A stretch of DNA of 22,906 bases from a bacterium (GTDB lineage: Bacteria; UBP6; JAFGXH01), in the NCBI GenBank assembly GCA_027064085.1, contig JAMOQH010000006.1, positions 1 to 22,906 on the forward strand, given 5' to 3'. The notes below the pieces were generated by a model. The model saw only the letters and a program-made list of their open reading frames with translations, ran no database searches and was not told where the DNA came from. The number at the start of each line of letters is the position of its first letter. Position 1 is the stretch's first letter. The translations under genes were made by a program, and so were the position numbers. Shown here one piece after another: positions 15,310-22,906 of this stretch.

Positions 15310-16875
15310 TTACCCCTTACTATTTCTTTTAGATGCAAACATTATTCTTAATAATCCATGACCTAAAATACCTAAAATCGTTGCTATTAGTAATATTATT
15401 GCATATTGGTCAAATTCTTTATTAGATGTATCAGTAATCATCATAAAATGTTCTTTTGGTAATTTTTCTTTATTAAGAACTATTTTACCATTTACAACTT
15501 TAGCTAATTTTGTATCTTTAACTCCTGGAATAATAACATCAATATCATCTGTAGCCACATAAGATAATATTTCACTATCTTTGTATAACTCACTCTTTGC
15601 TTTACTACTATGACAACTTTCACAGTTTTTAGTAGCCATTTCTTTAGGCATTACATTGTGTTCTAATGCAACAGGAAAAGAAATTAGTTTTAACTTTGGG
15701 TCTTTAATGCCAGCTTTCTTTAATAATTTAATAGCAATATCTTTTTTAGTTTTATTATCAAAGTTTGCTTCAATTACAGATAATTTACCATCTTTATTAC
15801 CATCAAAGGCTTTAGCTATTTCGGAGTTTAGCTTATTATTAACATAAAAAGCTCTTTTTAATACTTTGGCATCAATAAAATTTTTACCATTTTTCCAAAC
15901 TAAAAAACTTACCATATTAGCAGGTTTAATTTTAATGTTCTTATCTGTTTTACCTTTATACCATAAGTGATTTGGAGTAAAACCAACTATACTTTTACCT
16001 TTTTTTCCTAAATAAGTAATAAATGGTTCGTCGTTATTGTTAACTAAAGCATAGTTAAAACTTTTAGCTGTAAACATTTCCCTTTTATTAATATGACAGG
16101 TTTCACAACTGATTTTATCCATGTGATTACTTGTTGCAGGAAGCCATGCTGCATGTTTTGCAATATCGTCTTTATGACATTCAATACATGTTTTAACTTT
16201 GAAGTTTTCTACATTATTATGTTTCGTTCCTAAATAATTATCTATGCTTCCTTTATCAATAAGAATATTTAATCTACCTATATAATTAGTAGCTTTAGCT
16301 GTTTTATTAGGCTCAGAAATGTGACATTTCGCACAACCAACATTTTTACTTGAATGTATATCAAAAACATAGTTCTTAGACTTTTTATCTTTAATATTCA
16401 TATGGCTTTCTGATACTTTTAACTTACTAAATATCTGTCCACCTTTTAATATAGTAGAATTATACTTAGAATCTACAAATGGTAAAATACGCTCTGGCTT
16501 TACTAACTCATTATGCTTAACATCTACTCCTTCAAGCTTAACAAAATTCACTTTCTTATGAAACATTCCCCCTTCATGTTTAGTAGCATGACTATGTGTT
16601 TCTTCTTTTTTAACTTCTTTTTTAATTTCTTTTCTAGAAACTTTTTTTACTTCTTCCTTTTTAGGAACTTCCTTTACTACTTCTTTTGTCTTTATTTTAG
16701 ACTTAACTTTAGTATCAGATTTTGTTTCAACTTTTTTCAAAGCAGGTTGAACTTTTTTACCTGCTACTTTAAGATTAGTTGTTTTTAATGTTTTAATATT
16801 TTTTACAACTTTACTAGGAGTTTGATTCCCATAAACAAATACTGATAAAAACATAAATAATACTATAAATCTCAT
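15310..16875 (-). CDS. Tetrahaem cytochrome c with EF-hand-like loop, complex 2
   Basis: The 521-residue product is identical to 8710-10275: signal peptide, Lys/Glu-rich linker, CXXCH at 181-185, 230-234, 257-261 and 418-422, EF-hand-like loop at 358-369 and a C-terminal membrane helix. The absence of even silent differences between the copies means they have been homogenised or duplicated very recently, in contrast to the adjacent A genes. It lies 9 nt after the Fe-S gene and 2 nt before cytochrome b in operon 2. Its likely role is periplasmic electron relay to or from A2/B2. Confidence 0.9.
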   Translation of the reverse strand: MRFIVLFMFLSVFVYGNQTPSKVVKNIKTLKTTNLKVAGKKVQPALKKVETKSDTKVKSKIKTKEVVKEVPKKEEVKKVSRKEIKKEVKKEETHSHATKHEGGMFHKKVNFVKLEGVDVKHNELVKPERILPFVDSKYNSTILKGGQIFSKLKVSESHMNIKDKKSKNYVFDIHSSKNVGCAKCHISEPNKTAKATNYIGRLNILIDKGSIDNYLGTKHNNVENFKVKTCIECHKDDIAKHAAWLPATSNHMDKISCETCHINKREMFTAKSFNYALVNNNDEPFITYLGKKGKSIVGFTPNHLWYKGKTDKNIKIKPANMVSFLVWKNGKNFIDAKVLKRAFYVNNKLNSEIAKAFDGNKDGKLSVIEANFDNKTKKDIAIKLLKKAGIKDPKLKLISFPVALEHNVMPKEMATKNCESCHSSKAKSELYKDSEILSYVATDDIDVIIPGVKDTKLAKVVNGKIVLNKEKLPKEHFMMITDTSNKEFDQYAIILLIATILGILGHGLLRIMFASKRNSKG

Positions 16876-16884
16876 ATCTTACTC

Positions 16885-17520
16885 CTATATTTCCCAATGT
16901 TTGTCAGGTAAACCAATGTAAAAAACTTTAGGATTCATTCCAAATTCTGGATGAAGATGTTTAGCTTTTTTATCTTGTACTAATTTAGTAAATTTATTGC
17001 CTTTATCATCTAAATCAAAGAAATTAATCGCATCTCCAATACAGGTAGCTGCACAAGCTGGCTCTAATCCTTCTGCTAATCTATGTTGACAAAAATCACA
17101 TTTATCTACATGGGGTACCATATGTCTAGCATATTCTTTAGTAAATTTCTCTTCTTCCATTTGAATATCTTCTTCACTATAAAAATACCTAGCATCATAA
17201 GGACAGGCATCCATACAAGCCATACAACCTATACAAGCTTCATAATCAACTAAAACTGTTCCATTATTATCTACATAAGTTGCTGCTGTTGGACATACCA
17301 TCTCACAAGCTGGTTCTTCACAATGCTGACAACGGTTTTGTGCAAAGAATCTCATTGTTTTGGGAAAATTACCACTTTCTTGGCTATCTATCTTTAATCT
17401 CCACTTTCTATCACTTTGATCTGCCCAAAAAGGAGATTGATTTTCTACACTACAGGCTGCCATACAGCTCTTGCAACCAAAACATTTGGTTAAATCTATT
17501 ACCATTCCATATCTTGCCAT
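16885..17520 (-). CDS. Four-cluster [4Fe-4S] electron-transfer subunit of complex 2
   Basis: The 211-residue product is identical to 10285-10920, with the same 16 cluster cysteines in four motifs and no signal peptide. It must dock onto A2 here and onto A1 in operon 1, so the contact surface on the two diverged catalytic subunits should be conserved. It starts 9 nt after the A2 stop with GGAG in front. The periplasmic location depends on co-export with the Tat signal of A2. Confidence 0.93.
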   Translation of the reverse strand: MARYGMVIDLTKCFGCKSCMAACSVENQSPFWADQSDRKWRLKIDSQESGNFPKTMRFFAQNRCQHCEEPACEMVCPTAATYVDNNGTVLVDYEACIGCMACMDACPYDARYFYSEEDIQMEEEKFTKEYARHMVPHVDKCDFCQHRLAEGLEPACAATCIGDAINFFDLDDKGNKFTKLVQDKKAKHLHPEFGMNPKVFYIGLPDKHWEI

Positions 17521-17529
17521 TTTTATCTC

Positions 17530-20382
17530 CTAATTAACTTTTTTTACTTTAACGGTAAATTCTTGTGAACGATAAGCTGCCGTTGCATTATCATAAGTAT
17601 CTGGAATTAATTTTCCTATTCCTGGACCATTTTTATAACTTAATTTTAGTTCAGGGCTAAAACCACCAAGTGAGCTATTCATAAATACTGTATCCTCTCT
17701 TATTAACTCCGTAACTTCAACTTCTGCAGTTTCTTTATATCCTCTTCCAACTGTTTCTATTTCTATTTTATCTCCTGTTTTTAATCCTATTTTATTTGCT
17801 CTTTTCGTATTCATCCATACTCTTTTAAAACTTTTTTCATCTTGTTTGATTAAAGCAGATAAGATTGGGTTTGCACTTGATGAACCTGCATGTCCAACTA
17901 ATGCAATTTTACCATAAACAAAGAAAAATTCATCATCTTTTATTTTAAAGTTTGGAGTAGCTTTTTTATCATCTTCTTTTCTGAAAGATGGCCCTAAATA
18001 TTTAAAATTAGGTGTGTGGTTTAAATCCTTAACTTTTTGTGAAACTTTTGCCAAAGAAAAAGACCATGGTTCAAGTCTTCCGGTAGGAGTGCCTAGAGGC
18101 ATTTTTCTTGGCATGTTTTCATGTTCCATAAGATGTTCTTTTCCTTCTAGAAAAACTATTCCATCTTTAAAAAATCTTTCTTTTAATTCTTCAGGAGTCA
18201 TTTTGGCTTTTTTAGCCTTTCTTTTAAAATCCATTGCAAATACTGCATCCATGTAAGGAGTATTACTTCCCTTTTCCTTAAATTCATTAATTTTTTCAGA
18301 AAATTTTTCTGGGTCTAGTTTAGTCATTCCTGCAAAAGTTTTTACATGTTTTTTAATTGTTCCCATTGCTTCACTCATACCAAATAAAATATCAGGTAGG
18401 GATTTTGTGTTATATAATGGTTTAATTGCAGGAAATCTTGTTGCATAGGCCGCATCTAGAGATGGACCGTTCATAAATACAAAAGCTTCATTTCTTTCCA
18501 GATATGATGAATCAGGTAATATTACATCTGAATAAAGTGCAGACTCTGAAGGCATTATCTCTGCAGAAATAACTAAATCTAGATTCTTTAAACTGTTTAT
18601 AACTTTTTCTCTTGGATAAAAGTTATTTGCATAGTTGGAAGCATTAAAGTACATCGCTCTGATTTTATAAGGTTTTCCTTTCCATTTTAATTTTCCATCT
18701 ATTGCATCATACAGACCATAATCAGTGAACATTGGTCTTGCAGGTGCATTTCCCGTAGCTTTTTTATCCATTTTGGCTTTGGCATAGGTAAACCCTGGAT
18801 AGCCATGGTCATATCTTTTATCGTTTCCCCATACTTTAGGATGACCCAGCCAGCTCATTATTCCAAATTTTTCATAAGGTTTAGGTTTTCTGAATCCATT
18901 TTCTTTAACATCTTTTTTATAACTAAGTAAAGATTTCATACTATGGCGTGCATGAGCTGATTCTATCCAGCCACCTTTTTTATCTATTCCTCCAATAAGA
19001 GTTTGAACTGTAGCCATAGCTCTTCTTGTTTGAACCATATTTCTGTATCGACCTCCACTCCAGCCAATATCAACTGCAGCAGGTTTTATTGTTCCCATTT
19101 TATGATATACTTCTTTAATATCTTCTAGTTTTAAATCTGTTTCTTTAGCAACCCACTCAGGAGTATATGAAGATACTTGTTTTGATACAATTTGAAATAT
19201 TGTTTCAATTTTTATATCAGAAGGTTTTTTATTTTTTTGTAATTTAAAATTCTCCTGAAAATCTTTTGGCATATCAGCTAATGTTAAATTTTTTACTTCC
19301 AAAGAAGGTTTAATTGTATTTCCATTTATATCTTTTAAGTTGCTATTGGTAAAACCTTTAACTCTTACAATTTTTTTACTAAGTTCATCGTAAACAAAAA
19401 CATGTTTTATTACTTTTTTTACAACTTTTTCTCCCTTCATTAGTTTTTTCTTTTCGAGTAAAGGCTTTACTTTACCTTTTTTATTTAAAGCAAGAAATGG
19501 GAAATCTGTATGAGCTGTATTAAATTCTTTATCATATTGTTTGTTTTTAATTAGACTATTTATTAAGCCTAGAAAAAAAGCAAAATCTGTACCGGGTTTT
19601 ATTGGAAGCCATTTTTTTGCTTTTGATGCTGTTTCTGAATGTCTTGGGTCTAGAACAACAAATTCACTACCATTTTCTAAACCTTTTTTAAATCTTACTG
19701 CTCTTGATGTTGACATTCCTGCAATCCCACCATTAGTAGATGAAAAGATACCATATTTAACATTTTCCCAATCAACTAAAACTTCATCATGTATGTTAAA
19801 ATTACCTATTACTGAATCAACTCCTACATGTCCAGTCATAACACAATGTTGAATTGGAGCAATAATCACATTTGGGATTTTATTTGCATGAAAAAAAGAA
19901 AATGAGAATGGTTTGTAGAATACACATGATATCCATGAACAAATAGGAGCCCATTCCCAAGGTTGAATGTTTTTTTCTTTAGCAGTATCAGCAATATATT
20001 TAAAAGCTTCCTCCCATGAAGCTTTTTTAAATTTCCATTCGCCTCTTTTAGATCCTTTAATTCTTATTAGTGGCGTTTTAATTCTATTAGGGTCATAGGT
20101 TTGAAACATTCCTGCTTGACCTCTTGCACAAATTTTGCCTCTATTTAAATCAGAACTTGGATTTCCCTCTATTTTTGTAATTCTTTTCTTTCCATTTTTA
20201 TTTGTTTTAACATCAACTAAAATACTACATGATGTAGAACAAAAATTACATATAGAAGGAATTTTTTCTGTTTTTACCTTTTGGTTAATATTTTGGGCAT
20301 TAATTTTTTTAGGTGCTAAGAATGCTAAGCTTGTACCAAGCAGTGCTCCTGTTTTTAAAAAATCTCTTCTTGTAAATTTCAT
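17530..20382 (-). CDS. Molybdopterin oxidoreductase catalytic subunit A2
   Basis: The 950-residue Mo-bisPGD enzyme is paralogous to A1. It has a Tat signal (TRRDFLK at 4-10), [4Fe-4S] ligands C45/C48/C52/C85 and the likely Mo-ligand C180 in QHCVMTGHVG. ATG at 20382 is chosen because the same GGAGTATCT ribosome binding site and MKFTRR start occur in A1. An in-frame TTG at 20430 would add 16 residues ahead of the Tat motif and has no good ribosome binding site. A2 lacks the methionine-rich insertion. Residues lining the entry near the active site differ from A1 (for example APICSWISC against TMAGGWAPC at about 145-153), so the substrates may differ. It is the first gene of operon 2, and its C-terminus RSQEFTVKVKKVN is shared with A1. 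Confidence 0.92.
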   Translation of the reverse strand: MKFTRRDFLKTGALLGTSLAFLAPKKINAQNINQKVKTEKIPSICNFCSTSCSILVDVKTNKNGKKRITKIEGNPSSDLNRGKICARGQAGMFQTYDPNRIKTPLIRIKGSKRGEWKFKKASWEEAFKYIADTAKEKNIQPWEWAPICSWISCVFYKPFSFSFFHANKIPNVIIAPIQHCVMTGHVGVDSVIGNFNIHDEVLVDWENVKYGIFSSTNGGIAGMSTSRAVRFKKGLENGSEFVVLDPRHSETASKAKKWLPIKPGTDFAFFLGLINSLIKNKQYDKEFNTAHTDFPFLALNKKGKVKPLLEKKKLMKGEKVVKKVIKHVFVYDELSKKIVRVKGFTNSNLKDINGNTIKPSLEVKNLTLADMPKDFQENFKLQKNKKPSDIKIETIFQIVSKQVSSYTPEWVAKETDLKLEDIKEVYHKMGTIKPAAVDIGWSGGRYRNMVQTRRAMATVQTLIGGIDKKGGWIESAHARHSMKSLLSYKKDVKENGFRKPKPYEKFGIMSWLGHPKVWGNDKRYDHGYPGFTYAKAKMDKKATGNAPARPMFTDYGLYDAIDGKLKWKGKPYKIRAMYFNASNYANNFYPREKVINSLKNLDLVISAEIMPSESALYSDVILPDSSYLERNEAFVFMNGPSLDAAYATRFPAIKPLYNTKSLPDILFGMSEAMGTIKKHVKTFAGMTKLDPEKFSEKINEFKEKGSNTPYMDAVFAMDFKRKAKKAKMTPEELKERFFKDGIVFLEGKEHLMEHENMPRKMPLGTPTGRLEPWSFSLAKVSQKVKDLNHTPNFKYLGPSFRKEDDKKATPNFKIKDDEFFFVYGKIALVGHAGSSSANPILSALIKQDEKSFKRVWMNTKRANKIGLKTGDKIEIETVGRGYKETAEVEVTELIREDTVFMNSSLGGFSPELKLSYKNGPGIGKLIPDTYDNATAAYRSQEFTVKVKKVN

Positions 20383-20584
20383 AGATACTCCATAATAATA
20401 AAGTAACCCTACTAACCATTTATTTTCCAAGTTTTAAGATTTTGAAACTGTTTTAATATTCTAAACATAGTTTTCACATGTTTTTAACAAACTGATGATT
20501 CTAATGCAAAATTATAAGTTACTCTAATAGTGATATTAAGTGATTCTGTAGTTGATGTTTATAAATTTTAACAATTCTCAGTTA

Positions 20585-20634
20585 TGTTGCTTGATTATTG
20601 TTGCTGATTGTAGCATTGTTGCAGTAATGTTACA
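20585..20634. promoter_or_regulatory. Operator-like cluster of TGTTGC half-sites upstream of A2
   Basis: TGTTGC occurs at 20585-20590, 20599-20604 and 20617-20622, with a variant TGTAGC at 20609-20614. The copy at 20617 pairs with GTTACA at 20629-20634 as an imperfect dyad with a 6-bp spacer. The dyad centre is about 243 bp upstream of the A2 start and lies between the groEL stop and A2. Dyad plus a half-site 8 bp away is the same arrangement as upstream of A1, which supports a shared regulator. Confidence 0.55.
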
Positions 20635-20682
20635 ATGTATTGAATATCTAGGGAAATTGTATGAATTACGCAAGGATTACTC

Positions 20683-22356
<1,674 letters not shown>

Positions 22357-22644
22357 TTATTCCATGATTCCAAGAATTTCGTCTTCTCTCATTAATAAAT
22401 ATTCTTCTCCATCTACTTTTATATCATTACCTGCAAATTTACCAAATAAGACTTTATCATCAAGTTTAACAGTTAAAGGTAAAACTTTGCCTGCTTCTGT
22501 TACTTTTCCTGTTCCTAATGCAACAACTACACCCTCAAGTGGCTTTTCTTTTGCTGTATCTGGAATATAAAGTCCTGATTTTGTTTTTTGTTCTGCTTCT
22601 ACTCTTTTAACTAGCACTTTGTCATACAAAGGTTTAAAATTCAT
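22357..22644 (-). CDS. groES: 10-kDa co-chaperonin GroES
   Basis: The 95-residue protein has the family layout: [14 protein letters not shown] at the N-terminus, the mobile loop around [15 protein letters not shown] (about 21-35), VVALGTGKV and the final strand [15 protein letters not shown]. It caps GroEL during folding. AGGAGG (22649-22654) precedes ATG with ideal spacing. It is the first gene of the groESL operon. The length is normal. Confidence 0.98.
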   Translation of the reverse strand: MNFKPLYDKVLVKRVEAEQKTKSGLYIPDTAKEKPLEGVVVALGTGKVTEAGKVLPLTVKLDDKVLFGKFAGNDIKVDGEEYLLMREDEILGIME

Positions 22645-22676
22645 ATTGCCTCCTAATAAATAATTTAAGCAAAGAT

Positions 22677-22704
22677 ATAATAAACACGATTTTCAATTTT
22701 TCAA
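22677..22704 (-). promoter_or_regulatory. Candidate promoter of groESL
   Basis: On the minus strand, TTGAAA (22699-22704), a 16-bp spacer and TATTAT (22677-22682) lie about 30 bp upstream of the groES start. The preceding C makes CTTGAAA, the sigma-32 -35 core, but no CCCCAT -10 follows, so a housekeeping promoter is more likely. No CIRCE inverted repeat is visible in the 262 bp upstream. Confidence 0.5.
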
Positions 22705-22859
22705 GTAGATTTTTTTTATTTTTTTTATTTTTTTTATAAAACTTCAACTACACTTTGTGTATTTTCCGTTTAAAAATTAACCAATTATAAAAATTGTTTA
22801 ATTTTTTATATTTTTATAATGTTAAATAAATAAATTTATTTTTTACAAATAATATAAAT

Positions 22860-22873
22860 CCCACTGCTGTGGG
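22860..22873 (-). terminator. GC-rich hairpin, probable terminator of a gene beyond the window
   Basis: CCCAC and GTGGG form a perfect 5-bp stem with a 4-nt loop, unusually GC-rich for this window. Read on the minus strand it is followed by ATTTATATTATTT, a moderately U-rich tail, which fits a Rho-independent terminator for a minus-strand gene lying to the right. On the plus strand the following sequence is purine-rich. Confidence 0.4.
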
Positions 22874-22906
22874 TGGAGAGAATTAATATTTAAACAAAGA
22901 TAGAAT

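Larger units (their letters stand above)
14622..17571. repeat. 2,950-bp perfect direct repeat, copy 2
   Basis: This is the partner of 8022-10971 at an offset of exactly 6,600 bp. It covers the 3' flank, genes D, C and B of operon 2 and the last codons of A2. No mismatch was found by line-by-line reading, including in alternative frames of the same stretch. Confidence 0.95.

Noticed and set aside
20383-20430. N-terminal 16-residue extension of A2 from a TTG codon
   Set aside because: It would place extra residues before the twin-arginine motif and has no good ribosome binding site, while ATG at 20382 has the same GGAGT-N-TCT context as A1.

Overview
The window is strongly AT-rich, by eye well under 35% GC, and carries densely packed genes with ordinary GGAG/AGGAGG ribosome binding sites. 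A lipoprotein with a lipobox, Tat-exported molybdoenzymes, a signal-peptide-bearing multihaem cytochrome c and groESL together suggest a Gram-negative (diderm) bacterium that respires anaerobically or microaerobically. The sequence alone does not fix the phylum. AT-rich lineages with many molybdoenzymes, such as Deferribacterota, Campylobacterota or spirochaete relatives, are only guesses.

Positions 1-8021 are mixed housekeeping and hypothetical genes. In order they are: a heptanucleotide tandem repeat and a decayed short gene; a 4-nt-overlapping pair made of a stand-alone MshEN-like protein and a YraN/UPF0102 nuclease-fold protein (minus strand); a divergent nitrilase-family amidase and an LPP20-like lipoprotein (plus strand); and then a minus-strand run. 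That run holds a TerB-like protein, phosphoserine aminotransferase, an organophosphate:phosphate antiporter of the GlpT type, a P-loop protein of unknown family, a 58-residue zinc-ribbon protein and a small exported protein.

Positions 8022-20640 are the striking part. Two complete four-gene operons for membrane-associated molybdopterin oxidoreductases lie in tandem on the minus strand, each ordered A (Tat-exported catalytic subunit), B (four-cluster ferredoxin-like subunit), C (tetrahaem cytochrome c with a C-terminal membrane anchor), D (FdnI/PhsC-type cytochrome b). Genes B, C and D, with the last codons of A and the 3' flank, appear base-for-base identical between the operons over 2,950 bp at an exact offset of 6,600 bp. 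The two A genes are clearly diverged paralogues. A1 alone carries an approximately 180-residue insertion that is about 30% methionine. The leader regions upstream of A1 and A2 share a cluster of TGTTGC/GCAACA half-sites that looks like a common operator. The likely picture is one shared electron-transfer chassis, homogenised by recent gene conversion, that serves two catalytic subunits. The substrates (a sulfur oxyanion or polysulfide, other oxyanions, formate and so on) cannot be read from the sequence.

Positions 20683-22644 are groES-groEL on the minus strand with no visible CIRCE element. The last 260 bp hold their promoter region and a GC-rich hairpin that probably terminates a gene beyond the window.
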